NCBI RefSeq assembly: GCF_001704415.2
Contig: NC_030824.1
Coordinates: 38,931,022 to 38,995,021 of the forward strand
From: Capra hircus
Lineage: Eukaryota; Chordata; Mammalia; Artiodactyla; Bovidae
Length of the DNA stretch: 64,000 nt
Direction: 5' to 3'
Below are positions 46,077 to 58,319 of the stretch, in pieces. The notes beneath the pieces were generated by a model. That model searched no databases. It was not told the DNA's origin and saw nothing but the letters and a program-made list of their open reading frames with translations. Position 1 is the stretch's first letter. Each line of letters begins with the position of its first letter. The position numbers and the translations under genes were made by a program.

Positions 46077-46750
46077 ATCTTCTCCAAAATTTTATGTGGC
46101 TTTTCTTCATATTCTGTTTATTGCATCTAATAATGCATAGACATCCTTCATTTTATTGTAGTCGTGTTAATGATTGTTCTATGATTTGTATTGTCAAATC
46201 TCTATTTAAGAATTTATTTTCTGTCTCAAGGATCTTGAAGATATTTTCCTGTGTTCCCAACTACATTTTTTAGAAGTTTTACCTTAGACACTCTTTATTT
46301 TACCTTCATTTTTATGTATATATCCACAGTGGGAATTAGGCATCCATTTTTTTCATATGTATATGCAATTTTAGCACTCTGTATATTAAATTGTCCATCT
46401 ACTCTCCACTAAGCTGTGTTGTTTCTTCTATCATAAACTCTATAAGAAAGAGTATTTCTATGCTTTCATATGTCCCCATAAATACTATGGCTCTGGTGTA
46501 AGTCTTCATATCTGACAGGGCAAGTTATTCCATTTTCTTCTTCAGAGTGTTTTGATTATATTTGGGCCTTTTTCTCTTTCATATTCATTTTACACAAATG
46601 TATCAAATTCATGCATGCACTCCAAAAGATCTGCCTTTGATTCTGTTTCAATTACATTGATTATATTGATCGATTGGGGAAAAATTGACATCTGTACAAT
46701 ATTTAGCAAAATATGCAAAAGAACATGGGATAGCTTTTTATTTATTTAGG
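46077..46750. other. No gene recognised
   Basis: T-rich DNA with faint old-L1 character around 46150-46500, too diverged to assign. Confidence 0.35.
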
Positions 46751-46756
46751 CATATT

Positions 46757-46788
46757 TATCTGTCTATCATATATCTATCTATCTATTT
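46757..46788. repeat. (TATC)n-type microsatellite
   Basis: Imperfect TATC/TGTC tetranucleotide repeat at the edge of an old L1 piece. Confidence 0.75.
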
Positions 46789-46985
46789 ATTGAGATATAG
46801 TTGATGTACAATATAGGTTTCAGGCGTACAACATAGTGATTTACCATTTTTTAAGGTTATATTCCTTCTATAGTCATTATAAAATATTGTGTACACTTCC
46901 TGTGTTTTACTATTTATCATTGTATCTTATTTATTTTATGTATAGCAGTTTGTACTTCCTAATCCTCTAACCTTAACTCCAAAAT
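46789..46985 (-). mobile_element. Old L1 3' UTR fragment
   Basis: Reads as reverse-complement L1M-type 3' UTR: 'tgagatatagttgatgtacaatat' (46791), 'tttcaggcgtacaacatagtga' (46818) and 'agtttgtacttcctaatcctct' (46947). Confidence 0.65.
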
Positions 46986-47579
46986 AGGTATTTTTAATGA
47001 TTGAATGACATTTTATAATTTTCTTTATAAAGAAGATACCATTTGTTAGACATAATTTCACATACTTTATGTATGACTTACACGGCATTTCAAGTTACAA
47101 ATATGTTTGAACTGACATTCAACTGTGTACAAAATGGTGCTGTTTTGTAAATATTAACGCTTTTTCAGTTAACAATGAACTGTACAGTTTTTGTATAATT
47201 TTAAAATAAGGATGTATTATTTGTAAATAATAATTTGTTTTTTCCATTCAGCTCTTACATCTTTTGCTACATTTGTTGCTTCATTTTGAATTTCCAGTAT
47301 GATGCTTTGTAGAAATGATAATAATTCACATCTTTAAATTGTTATTGATTTTAAAAAGAATAGATTTCAACAATTCACCTTAAGTGCAGTGCTTGTTATG
47401 GCTATCTTACCTAATTTTGGGTTAAGAAAATTCCTTTATATTTGACAAGAGAAATCAGCTTGAACAGTTTAGCACATTATTTATTTTGTTACTGTTATTA
47501 ACAGACTTCGATTCTACAAATGTATATAAAGTAAGTAGGAAACAACTTCCTGGAGGTTTGGAAGATAGCCATAGGGCAT
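46986..47579. other. No gene recognised
   Basis: AT-rich DNA. Nothing recognised. Confidence 0.4.
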
Positions 47580-47786
47580 GTCAAAGTGAAAGCTGTTCAG
47601 TCTGCCTCTTTATGACCCCATGGTTTGTAGTCCATCAGGTTCCTCTGTCCATGGGATTCTCCAGGCAAGAATACTGAAGTGGGCAGCCATTGTCTTCTCC
47701 AGGGGATCTTCTCCTCCTAGGGATCAAATCCAGGTATCCTGCATTGCAGGCAGATTCTTTACCATATGAGCCACCAGGGAGGCCCT
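47580..47786 (-). mobile_element. Bov-tA SINE
   Basis: The reverse complement of Bov-tA, ending with ATGAGCCACCAGGGAGGCCC at the right. Diverged tail, no TSD identified. Confidence 0.9.
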
Positions 47787-47989
47787 GTAATCCAACTCAA
47801 ATTAATCTTTAAGTGAGTCATTGAAACTTTGCTCTGAACATTTCTGTATCAGAAGGAACATGAGGAATCTGTTTCTGAGGGTGAGAGAATTGTTTAGGGG
47901 GGAAGAAAGACTGCAATCCCCATGTGACCACAAGTACCATTAACTGAAAGGCAAACTTCACTGTAATTCAGCTGGTGTTTCATATTTAT

Positions 47990-48140
47990 GAGTTATAATT
48001 CCACCTAGGTGCTATAATATTATCTCCACTTTGCAGTTTAGCAGGAAACAAATGCTTAGCTATATTATATGAGTTTACCAATGTCACATGACCTGGAGAC
48101 AAGACCAGAGGAAAAAGTCAATCTTATTATCTTTACCCTA
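47990..48140 (-). mobile_element. Possible MIR fragment
   Basis: 'tattatctccactttgcagtttagcaggaaacaaatgcttagc' followed by 'accaatgtcacatgacct' resembles reverse-complement MIR. Strongly diverged. Confidence 0.4.
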
Positions 48141-48832
48141 GTCATTTCTACACAGCTACCAAGGTGGCTTCTCCATATATTTGATTCTAACTTCAAAAGA
48201 TTACTCTTACAGAATTTTATGTGAATTCTCACATAAAATCTGTCTAAATTGATTATTTGACTAATGTGATTTAAATGAATTTCTGTAATATTTTATGGAA
48301 TGCATTGTATATAATTCTATAAGTTCTTACATACTTAGTCATTCATTATCCAAGGCATTTGCTTCCAATCTAAAATTCTCACAATCTCCTCCTGATGTCA
48401 CTTCTCCCAAAGCCTGTCACTTTATCAAGCTAACTTGTTCTTTTTCACTCTGAAAGTCACATAAGAAGCTTCTTGTCATCTTCAGCTGCAGAAGCAGAAC
48501 TTTCTGTGGGATCCCTGACTAACCAAGTCTGGGAAGCACCCAATCAGGTCAGCTATCCCTTCAATTCTGCTGAGTCTGAGGCTGAGTCTTGGCCAGTCAG
48601 ATCATTCTCTACACGCTGGTGACTCTCATCTCTAGGCCATTTAAATATTCCTAGTTTACCAAGAGATTTGATAAGATGTAAAAAATATTTCCCAATTCTA
48701 ATTACTATTCTGATGAACTCTTTTCACCTGTCCACTAAATTTTAGAGGCATTGAAACCAAAACAAAGCAGTTCAAAGCTCTTTGCAAACTTGTAAATCTT
48801 ACATACAAGTAACAGTATGTTCATTATAATAC
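48141..48832. other. No gene recognised
   Basis: Slightly more balanced base composition at 48350-48650, but no exon, repeat or RNA gene recognised. Confidence 0.4.
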
Positions 48833-48841
48833 ATACATAAT

Positions 48842-49065
48842 TGTGCTCCTCCTCAGTACCTTCAGTCGTATCCGACTATTTGTGACCCTATGGACTGTAG
48901 CTTGCCAGCCTCCTCTGTCCATGGGATTTTCCAAGCAATAATACTGGAGTACGTTGGCATGCCCTCCTCCAGGGGACCTTCCCAGCCCAGGGTTTGAACC
49001 TGGGGCCTCCTGCATCTTCTGCATCACAGGTGGATTCTTTACCGCTGAGCCACAGGGAAGCCCAT
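48842..49065 (-). mobile_element. Bov-tA SINE with TSD
   Basis: A minus-oriented Bov-tA flanked by ATACATAAT at 48833-48841 and 49066-49074. It is 160 bp from an oppositely oriented Bov-tA. Confidence 0.93.
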
Positions 49066-49226
49066 ATACATAATACACAATATATATTAATCTGCATTAA
49101 ACATCATCATATAGTATAATACTCTTGTATGTAGTTATATTAAAAAGCAATGTTATCATTATCCTGTTTCTTCAAGTAGAATCACATAATCCACAACCAG
49201 GAATTAACCATAGCTGGGTTATCTAT

Positions 49227-49430
49227 AGGGCTTCTCAGGTTGCGCTGGTGATAAAGAACCTGCCTACCAATCAATGTAGGAGACATAAGAACTGTGGGTT
49301 CAATCCCTGGATCAGGAAGATCCCCTGGAGGAGGGCATAGCAACCTACTCCAGTATTCTTGCCTGGAGAATCCCATGAACAGAGGAGTCTGGTGGGCAAA
49401 GAGTCAGACATGACTGAAGCGACTTAGCAT
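49227..49430 (+). mobile_element. Bov-tA SINE
   Basis: A sense Bov-tA with tRNA-related head (GGCTTCTCAGGTTGCGCTGG) and a small insertion near 49275. It lacks part of the body before GGGCAAAGAGTCAGACATGAC. Confidence 0.9.
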
Positions 49431-50830
49431 GCATGTACACATGGGTTGTTAATACTGTTTTCAATCCATAATTGTTTAACTTTGACACTATAATATTTTT
49501 AACATAATACAGAACTTCATTTTTAACACTTTTTAATAAAATTTTCCCTATAAACAGGTACAGGTGAATCAGACTAGTAGGGGTGTGTTGGTTGACACTC
49601 CCAGTGGCATGATGACAAAGATATACAGGTGACTTGGAACAAGTGCCTGTCACTATGAAGAAGGGACTTCAGAGCACATCATCTTCCTACAGTGGCTCAG
49701 AAACATCACCCTGGTATCTGAAAATCAGTACAGTCATGTGACCTTTATGTTCATTCAAATACAACATTTGAGGGAACTTATTCTATTTTCTCTCTGCTCA
49801 AATTGTACTTTTATATTTGTGTGGTTTTGGGGAGCCTGAAAATAGTTCAGGAACAGGAATGTTGTCTGGAATTTTGGGCTTAGTTTCTGTACAGTACAAA
49901 GCTGTTTAAGAGGTGCTTTTAAGTACAAGCTTTTCATTTCAGTTAAAAAATATCTGTACTTTTAAAAATCAATTTTACATTAATTAGAGCCTCAGGAATA
50001 TTTCTAATCTATTTGTTCATTTATATTTCCTTGTTATTAAGCAGATATAAATGGATATTAATTTGGATATGAATTCTTTAATTACCATGGCAACAAAGAG
50101 AGATTGATTGAACCACATATTAAAAAAAAAACCTGATTTGAATAAACTCATAACTTGAACGTATTTACAAAAGAAAAAGTTCTTAGAATAACCTTGTAAA
50201 TGGTTTACTTGGAGAGCTGAAATATGTATTTTAAAGTTGAATATTTTGCCAGGAGCACATACACACAAAAGCATGTTTTCTCCTTGACATGTTTCTCCAT
50301 GCATCCTTCAGAGCCCAGCAGAAGTCAGGGAAAGGACTCCCATTAACACAGCTCAAAGGAGCTCGAAGGACTGAACTGCCCTAAGGGGCAGACGACCCCA
50401 TCCAGCTAAGGAGTTTTGGGCTTCATTCCAGAGAGTTCATTAAGAAAGCAAAGAGGGTAAAAGTTCCCCAAAGATCACACACTACCTCGGCCTTAAAACT
50501 GCAATTTTAATTCTGGGGTGCTGAAACTGTGTCAAATAGCCTATAGCAAGCTATGTACTATGCACTGCAAAATGATGCAAAGTAAATACTTACTGTGTTT
50601 TGAGAACTAGCTCATTAGTAGGGGAAATACTATACTATACACACCCTAAGGATATTTGAGCATTCACATAGGCACATAAATGTTGATGTGAAGTGTCATT
50701 CATAGATGAGGCTAGCTGTATATTTTTTTATTGACAAAACTATTGAATTTCTACTCAGTTGACTAAGGGCTTGATGAGATTTGTTGGTTAAGGGAAACAC
50801 CTGGATAAAACTAATGATCAAAATGGCCAT
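49431..50830. other. Stretch without recognised gene
   Basis: AT-rich DNA with a more balanced block at 50280-50460. No repeat family, exon or RNA gene recognised. Confidence 0.4.
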
Positions 50831-50874
50831 AACTTGATTTTGAATACTACTTTCCCATTCCAAATATTTTCACT

Positions 50875-50990
50875 TAAAACAAAAGCCTGTAAAACAGGTG
50901 ATATTATTATGAGCCTAATTTCACAGGTGGGAAAATTAACGTTATCAGAGGGCAAACAAATGTCCCAGGATTCTGACATGAAGATGTGTG
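50875..50990 (-). mobile_element. MIR fragment
   Basis: 'gtgatattattatgagcctaatttcacaggtgggaaaatt' fits the reverse-complement MIR core. Confidence 0.5.
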
Positions 50991-51356
50991 TCCAAGGCAT
51001 TTATGTGTAAGTGTGCTTGAGATCATTATGTGTAGGAGACAGGAGAAAGAAACAAGATAGGCAGAGGAAGAGGGAGTTCTAACACAGCCTTCAGTAAGCA
51101 TTATGGAACGTCCTAGGATCTGGCATGACCCTTCAGAGGTCAGATCTGCAAGAGTACCGACCTTGATTTCTGAAGGGGATGATGGCAGAGAACAGTTGTG
51201 TGAGAGTATGCCCAGAAACTAGGGAAACCATCTTTTATTCTTGAAGGGTTATCTTGGTGCCACAACCTAGTATCCACCAGATGGATCAGGAATTACACAG
51301 GTAAAAAGTATGCAAGCCAAAATGCAAACTGGATTCTAAAATTAGAAATTCTACTT
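50991..51356. other. No gene recognised
   Basis: Nothing recognised between the MIR and the next Bov-tA. Confidence 0.4.
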
Positions 51357-51553
51357 CTTCCCTATTGGCTCAAATGGTAAAGAATCTGCCTGCAATGCAG
51401 GAGACCCATGTTTAATCCCTGGGTTGGAAAGATCCCCTCTAGAAGGAAATGTCAACAATTTTTGCCTGGAGAATCCCTTGGACAAAGAAACCTGGTAGGC
51501 TATAGTTTACGGGATTGCAAAGAGTTGGACATGACTGAGCAACTAACACATAA
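51357..51553 (+). mobile_element. Bov-tA SINE, diverged
   Basis: A sense Bov-tA with the head GTAAAGAATCTGCCTGCAAT near 51380 and the end GGACATGACTGAGCAACTAAC. More diverged than most copies here, so probably older. Confidence 0.9.
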
Positions 51554-52689
51554 CTTCACGTCACTCCTGCCTTACATGTAACTATATATTATAATTTTGT
51601 AAGGTGTTCTATCATTTTGTACCAATTTACATGACTTCATCTTTCATTAAAACTGAATTTTAAAACAGCATTCAACTATAAACAAAGAAGTTTGTTTATA
51701 AAAATAAAGTAATAATAGCAAGATATTTTCATAATGCTTATTTTCTGAACTGGTGAACATGTTGAAATATAAAAATAAGTACTGAATATGCCTCTATTTA
51801 ATTATAGTTACATATAAAAAGAATAAGGATATATGAAAATTAAAGACTGATATTTTGGCTTGAAGCATCTCTAGGGTCAACAGGAGGTCTGAAGTTTATA
51901 AAAAAGAGAATGTGGACCTGGTCTGGGGATCACCTATTGTATAGTTATACTCTTTTTCTCTGGCTTTCAGGAAATGATTAAATCATGCACTATACAATTG
52001 TTCTCAAGCCTGGAGTAATAGAAGAGTAACAGAAAGTGTTTAAAAGAGAGCAATTTTCTAAGCGTATATATGAAGCCACACTTTGTGCTATAAATTCTCC
52101 ATATCTGTGTGAAAATAAAATTGGCTTTGCTTCCTTATAAAACATGTAGTCCTAACAATTGTTCTAAATCCGGAGAATTAGTAGAATAAAATAAATTATT
52201 CCAGCAATATGAAACTGTGAAGTCAAATGACTAAACAAAATTATATTACACAAAGTTATCTGTCCAGTAGAAAGTATGTCTTCATACTTCTAAATAAATC
52301 TCATTGTGTTAATGGTTCACTGGAATACATTCAGATAGTACTTGCAAATCATCTGAACATCTTTATCTTCATCTGTAATGATAGCTGTTGAATGCCAGCT
52401 TCTAAAATATCACCAATAAAACCGGCTGGTAATAGAAAGATGGTATTTTTGCTTACTATAGTAAGAGAGAATATGACCTCAATAGAACTTTGGCAGTATC
52501 TGGAGGGAGAAAGGCAAAGTGGGTATCTTTTAGAATTTAAAGTGTGGTTTCAGGTGTATCTTTGAAAGGTGGGGACTCAGTTAAGACTGGCTATGTATGA
52601 TATATCAGTAGTTTAAGATTGGTGAACATAGAAATCTGAGAATTTTGAGACAATGGGTTCAAATAGTCTTTGAGTTTAAATCGTCAGTG
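51554..52689. other. Stretch without recognised gene
   Basis: AT-rich DNA. No repeat family, exon or RNA gene recognised. Confidence 0.4.
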
Positions 52690-53035
52690 AATGCTATCTA
52701 ACAAGGGTCAAGTAGGGTATTATATGGGCTTCCCTAGTGGCTTAGATGGTAAAGAACCTGCCTGTAATGCAACAGACCCACATTCAATCCCTGGGTTGGG
52801 AAGATCCCTTAGAGAAGGGAAAGGCAACCCACTTCACTCAGTATTCCTGCCTGGAGAATTCCAAGGACAGAGGAGCCTGGCGGGCTACAGTCCATGGGGT
52901 CACAAAGAGTCAGACACCACTGACAGACTAACACTTTCACTATTTCTCAGGGTGTTATATACTAGGGATAACCTGATAAGCCAAATCAGACAATGTCCTT
53001 ATCTTGCAGAGTTTAGGTCTGTTGGGAGAGGATCT
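52690..53035. repeat. Copy 1 of a local about 100-bp duplication, split by a Bov-tA
   Basis: Excluding the Bov-tA at 52726-52948, 52701-52725 plus 52961-53035 closely matches 54297-54393. Shared blocks include GGGTCAAGTAGGGTATTATA, GATAAGCCAAA-CAGACAATG and GTCTGTTGGGAGAGGA. The parent sequence may be part of an L2. Confidence 0.65.
52726..52948 (+). mobile_element. Bov-tA SINE with TSD
   Basis: A sense Bov-tA bracketed by AGGGTATTATAT (52714-52725) and AGGGTGTTATAT (52949-52960), one mismatch. It inserted into copy 1 of the local duplication. Confidence 0.94.
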
Positions 53036-53184
53036 GGAGGAAGCTCCAAAACTGAACAATCAAGTTGTTTGCCTCAGCACTAGTCTTCTGAAAATAAAGT
53101 CATGTTAATGTAGACAGAATGTGTTTAGGGGAAGATAATTTCTTTCTCATAGTTAAGAGATGACTTGCTGGTGTTAAAATGTCA

Positions 53185-53365
53185 GCACTGGATTTCAGCT
53201 CCTCAATGATTAGCTGTGGGACTTTGGATGAGTTCCTAAATCTCACTGTACAACATTTTCCTTTTCTGTGCTTACATATGTTTGTCACGAGGATTAAACA
53301 GACAATATTATGAAGACTATTTGAACTGCAGCTGACACATAGTAAGTAAATCAGTAGGTTTCTCC
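53185..53365 (+). mobile_element. MIR fragment
   Basis: Sense MIR: 'gattagctgtgggactttggatgagttcctaaatctc' (53208), then 'cacgaggattaaacagac' (53286) and 'gctgacacatagtaagtaaatcagtagg' (53331). Confidence 0.7.
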
Positions 53366-53448
53366 TATTTCCCTCACACTTTACCATCAATTTGCACATT
53401 AACTATTTTCCAAGTATGTGTCTCTTTTAGGCAAGAACTAAGGGGTGG

Positions 53449-53463
53449 AAAAAAAAAAAAAAA
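53449..53463. repeat. Poly(A) tract
   Basis: A pure A run a few bases upstream of a Bov-tA head. Confidence 0.8.
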
Positions 53464-53480
53464 CAGATAATTTTATTTGG

Positions 53481-53677
53481 AGGGCTTCCCTTGTGGCTCA
53501 GCTGGTAAAGAATCTGCCTGCAATGTGGGAGACCTGGGTTCAATCCCTGGGTTGGGAAGATCCCCTGGAGAAGGGAAAGGCCTCACACTCCAGTATTCTG
53601 GCCTAGAGAATTCCATGGGCTATACAGTCCTTGGGGTCACAAAGAGTTGGACACGACTGAGCAACTTTCGCTTTCAC
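53481..53677 (+). mobile_element. Bov-tA SINE
   Basis: A well-preserved sense Bov-tA: GGCTTCCCTTGTGGCTCAGC head and ACACGACTGAGCAACTTTCG end. Confidence 0.94.
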
Positions 53678-54090
53678 ATAGTACATTTAAATAATCATCT
53701 CATTGAGTACCTATGCGTGTGTGCGTGCACATACCATTAAGACATTCTTCAAGGCTCATTTAACAAATTAAAAGTAGAATGTCACACAAACATTGCTGAA
53801 AATAAAGTATTTGAAAGCACCTGTTTTTAACACACATTAAAAATTATAACATTGGATGATATTATTGTAGACTAAAACTGTTCTTATGGGTGCTTACATT
53901 TTTTCTACTTTAATGTTTAAAAAAATATATATATATGGCAATAAAATGCCATTATGGTTATCAGAATAACAGAGGATCAAGTAGAGCCAGAAAGCAGAGT
54001 CCATAATATCTAGGTTGTTTGTGGCATTATTCTTCCAAGAAACATTTATGGAGTAAATATTTAGGGAGTAAATAAAAAAAACCTAATTTG
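53678..54090. other. No gene recognised
   Basis: AT-rich DNA with a short (AT)n run at 53923-53936. Nothing else recognised. Confidence 0.4.
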
Positions 54091-54287
54091 GGGCTTTCCT
54101 GGTGGCTCAGTGGTAAAGAATCTGCCTGCCAATCCAGGAGACTTGGATTCAATCACGAGTCTGGCAGATCTCCTGGAGAAGGAAATGGCACTATTCTTGC
54201 CTGGGGAAGAAGGGAAAGAGGAGCCATGCAGGCTATAGTCCATGGGGTCACAAAGAATCATACATGAGTTAGTGACTAAGCAACAGC
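54091..54287 (+). mobile_element. Bov-tA SINE, internally shortened
   Basis: A sense Bov-tA with head GGCTTTCCTGGTGGCTCAGTGG. A short part of the body is missing around 54190, where GGAAATGGCACTATTCTTGCC skips the usual 'actccagt'. It ends at the left border of duplication copy 2. Confidence 0.9.
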
Positions 54288-54296
54288 AGAAATATG

Positions 54297-54880
54297 GGTC
54301 AAATGGGGTGTTATATACTGGGATAACATAATATCCTGATAAGCCAAACCAGACAATGTCCCTGTCTTGACAGAATTTTGGTCTGTTGGGAGAGGAAGAT
54401 ATAAATCAAATTACTGTACAAGGAAATAATGATAGAGATGTGAAAAGAGGGACGATCCTGGATGGCTTTCAGTAGAAAATGTCACTTGACAAAAGATAAG
54501 GAGGCATCTACTAAGCTAAAAGGCTGAAGGTCCTGGGATGAGGTTTCCACACATAGAATGTGCTATAGAGGGAGGACAAATAACCATTGGCCTGAAAGAA
54601 GGCTAGTGCAATGCTGTTGCAGAGAGCTGGAGAGAGTATTGAATGAAATCAAGCCAGGCAGATTGTAGGGGTCTGACTGTGTAGAATCTTAAAGTCTATC
54701 TGGAATCCACATTAAGGATTTTGACCCTATTCTAAACTCACTAGCAGATTTTAAGCAGCGTTGAGAGAAGAGGGTGGAGAAGAAGAACCCATATGATCCC
54801 TGATTGAGATTTAGAGTAAACTTTGAAAAGCTATCTTTTAGAGAAGCAATTGGAATAAATAATAACGTTCTTAAAGGATA
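54297..54880 (-). mobile_element. Probable L2 remnant (includes duplication copy 2)
   Basis: The plus strand reads as an L2-like reverse-complement series: 'cagacaatgtccctgtcttgacagaatttt' (54350), 'ggcctgaaagaaggctagtgcaatgctgttgcagagag' (54590), then 'gattttgaccctattctaaactcactagcagattttaagcag' (54716). Its first 100 bp closely match 52.70-53.04 kb. Confidence 0.45.
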
Positions 54881-55688
54881 TATATTTCTTCTCCTGTGAA
54901 TTTTCCCATTTTAAGTCAGTAGGTAACTTATTGCTGCTTTATAGTTACTTAGTTTATGATTTGGGCTGTAGAATTAAATAACTAAGGATATATATAAAAA
55001 TACTATGGCAATGTCTATTTACAGAACAGTTATTCCCTTTAACAGAACTTTAATCTACATTGTCAACTATAAATAAAAAAAATATAGAGTGATAAAAAAC
55101 AGTAATTAAAGGAAAATCGCTATCCTTTCTTATTAGATACTTAACCTACTTTGATTCATTTGTGCTGTTTATTTTCATCTGCTTTTAAACAAGGCTCTAT
55201 TAGTAAGGATTGGATATGATACCAACTGACTTCATTTTCTTTAAATTTGGAAAAGCCATCCTGAAGAAAAGATTTGTTATAGAAGAATAAAAGGAGACCA
55301 CAATTCTCAATTTCTTGGAAGTCTATCATTTTAAAGAGGCAGTGGGCTCATTGAGCTCATTTCTGGAATATAAAAGCAGTCCCTACAAGCAAAATTTAGA
55401 GACTGGTAAAGTAAATTCAGAATGAGACATGGATTTCAAGTAATTAGACCTACTGAACAGTGGAGCTTCCAGTATCTAGAAATAGTCTAGCAGAAGTTTC
55501 ATTCTGATCTCAAACAATAAAAGAAACTCCAAGTTAAGATTCTGATTTTATTTTTCTGAAAGAAAACCTCTATCAATGTTACTACTTGTTCCCTAGAAAC
55601 ATCTGCCTTTGAATCATGAGTCTCACTTTCAACCATGATGATAGAACATTCTTTTACCTCTTTGCAACTAATGTCTCAGAGTGACTAC
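54881..55688. other. No gene recognised
   Basis: AT-rich DNA without recognised features. Confidence 0.4.
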
Positions 55689-55700
55689 CACAACCACCTT

Positions 55701-55890
55701 GTGTGTATTACTTGCTCAGTTATGTCCGACTCTTTGCGACCCCAAGGACTCTAGCCTCTGTCCATGGAATTCTCCAGGCAGGAATACTGGAGTGGGTAGC
55801 CATTTCCTTCTCCAAGGATTCAGTGATCAAATCCAGGTCTCCTGCATTGTAGGCAGATTCTTTACTGTTTGAGCCTTCAGAGAAGCCCCA
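55701..55890 (-). mobile_element. Bov-tA SINE with TSD
   Basis: A minus-oriented Bov-tA with ACAACCACCTT at 55690-55700 and ACAGCCACCTT at 55891-55901, one mismatch. The body has a small deletion near 55757. Confidence 0.92.
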
Positions 55891-56025
55891 ACAGCCACCT
55901 TACCTTTGGAAAAAGTAAAGTAAATAGCAGATGTCAAACATGAAAAAAAAAAAAATCAAATGAAGTTAAAGTATGTTTCAGAATTGAAAATAAGCTGAGT
56001 TAATGACCTAGTGCTGGTTGAATTT

Positions 56026-56303
56026 CTGAGAAGGCAATGGCACCCCACTCCAGTACTCTTGCCTGGAAAATCCCATGGGCAGAGGAGCCTGGTGGGCTGC
56101 ACCCCATGAGGTCGCTAAGAGTTGGACATGACTGAGTGACTTCACTTTCACTTTTCACTTTCATGCATTGGAGAAGGAAATTGTAACCCACTCCAGTGTT
56201 CTTGCCTGGAAAATCCCAGGGATGGGGGAGCCTGGTGGGCTGCCGTCTGTGGGGTCACAGAGTCAGACACCACTGAAGTGACTTAGCAGCAGCAGCAGCA
56301 GCA
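56026..56303 (+). mobile_element. Bov-A2 SINE with 13-bp TSD
   Basis: The only plus-strand Bov-A2 in the window. It is a complete dimer ending in an (AGC) tail. GCTGGTTGAATTT flanks it perfectly at 56013-56025 and 56304-56316. Confidence 0.96.
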
Positions 56304-56569
56304 GCTGGTTGAATTTAGGTGAGTGAGAACATTGTTAGTATTTACTTTTTCAGGCAAGCCAGTTGCTTGAATTTTATTAACCTTGTTTTTTTCTTTCCTC
56401 TCACTTAGATATGGTGCTTGAATTAGTCAGAACAGGCTAAGTATCAGAGACTGTGCCCCATAAACTCAGAAGCTCTAACAGTAACTTGGCAGTAGCTAAA
56501 TAAGTCATATTTTTAAATAGGGTCAAGTTGTAAAGTTTGTGAAACCAGCTCAGTCCTTGGCTGTAGACA

Positions 56570-56745
56570 CTGTATTGGGTAAGTGTGAGCAAGTTATTTG
56601 ACCTTTATAAGTCTCAGTTTTTTTGTCAGTAAAATTGGGCATAATAATATTATTCAGTGTTTTGGGATTTTGTGAGAATTAAATGATTCATATATCAGCA
56701 TAGCACCTGGTATATAAAAAATGCAATAAATTTTCCATATTAATA
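56570..56745 (+). mobile_element. MIR fragment
   Basis: Sense MIR: 'gagcaagttatttgacctttataagtctcag' (56588), 'gtgagaattaaatgattcatat' (56672) and 'agcacctggtatataaaaaatgcaataaa' (56702). Confidence 0.75.
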
Positions 56746-56785
56746 TTATTATGAAGTAAAGTATCTTATTCTACTGCTTTGGTTC

Positions 56786-57541
56786 CAGTTCAATTTAGTT
56801 GCTTAGTCATGTACGACTCCTTGTTTTCCATGGACTGCACCACACCAGGCTTCCCTGTCCATCACCAACTCCCAGAGCCTACTCAAACTCATGTCCATAG
56901 CTTCAGTGATGCCATCCAACTATTTTATCCTCTGTCGTCCCCTTCTCCTCCCACCTTCAACGTTTCCCAGCATCAAGGTCTTTTCCAACAAGTCCGTTCT
57001 TCACATCAGGTGGCCAAAGTATTGCAGGTTCAGCTTCAGCATCAGTCCTTCCAATGAATATTCAGGACTGATTTCCTTTAGGATGGACTGGTTGGATCTC
57101 CTTGCAGTCCAAGGGACTCTCAAGAGTCTTCTCCAACACCACAGTTCAAAAGCATCAATTCTTTGAAGCTCAGCTTTCTTTACAGTCCAACTCTCTCTCA
57201 CATCCATACATGACTACTGGTAAAACCATAGCTTTCACTAGATGGACCTTAGTCGGCAAAGTACTGTCTCTGCTTTTTAATATGCTATCTAGGTTGGTCA
57301 TAGCTTTCTTTCCAAGGAGTAAGTGTCTTTTCATTTCATGGCTGTAGTCACCATCTGCAGTGATTTTGGAGCCCCCCAAATAAGGTCTCTCACTGTTCCC
57401 ACTGTTTCCCCATCTATTTGCAATGAAGTGATGGGACCAGATGCCATGGTCTTAGTTTTTTGAATGTTGAGTTTTAAGCCAACTTTCTCACTCTTCTCTT
57501 TCACTTTCATCAAGAGGCTCTTTAGTTCTTCTTCACTTTCT
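56786..57541 (-). mobile_element. BovB LINE 3' end, 5'-truncated
   Basis: About 755 bp of BovB on the minus strand, moderately diverged and therefore older than the 3.0, 11.3 and 61.9 kb copies. C-terminal tail fragments survive at 57001-57207 and 57170-57379. A TCTC insertion near 57195 breaks the frame. No TSD found. Confidence 0.92.
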
Positions 57542-58200
57542 AATATCCGAGGTTTAGCCAGCAGTTAAAATAATTTCCTTGCTTTGAATATCATTTTACT
57601 TAAGATTTTAGCATAGCTTAAAGGGAAAAGAGCACTGGGCTGGAACTTTAGCAATTTCCCACCTTTCTTCTTCATATGGATAAAACATTTTAAGGAAAGA
57701 AGGCAGAATAAACTAGTACAGAAATGACATACCCCAGATGAACATAAGAAATGTTTGACACAAGAAACACCTAGTCAGATATAAATGGACTTCAGGCATG
57801 ATTTGGTGAAAAATAGGTTGTTTGTTCATTAACTACAATTTGAGCTCAAGAACTTCAAAAATCCTTGAATAAAAATCTATACATGCAAAAATGATTGTTT
57901 GGTAATTCCTAATCAACACATGTAATTTACTAAATGACACACTCACCTGTAAACAGTGTGATGGATGAATATATAGTTTTGTTTTTAACTTCAACCATTT
58001 GCCACCAGGGAGTCGAGGACATTTTTTACATAGGATCTGTTATATAAGTGCCTAGATACTGGCTTGATCTATTAATTTTTTCTATTAATATTATCATTAT
58101 TATTCTTAATATTTTAAATCCAGTGTGTCTCATCCTGTCAGCAGCATGCTGGAATCTTCCTGGACCCTCACTTCTACATTCTTGGACTATAACAACATTA
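57542..58200. other. No gene recognised
   Basis: AT-rich DNA without recognised features. Confidence 0.4.
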
Positions 58201-58204
58201 ACTC

Positions 58205-58318
58205 TTACAACTGACATCTACTGAGTAACTAACATTTCATGTGATTTTCTACATTATAACCTTGCAAGATTGATATAACACTTCATTTTTATTGCTGAAG
58301 AAACTGAAATTTGGACTG
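58205..58318 (-). mobile_element. MIR fragment
   Basis: Reverse-complement MIR core: 'gacatctactgagtaactaac' (58213) and 'tttttattgctgaagaaactgaaa' (58287). Confidence 0.55.
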
Positions 58319-58319
58319 T

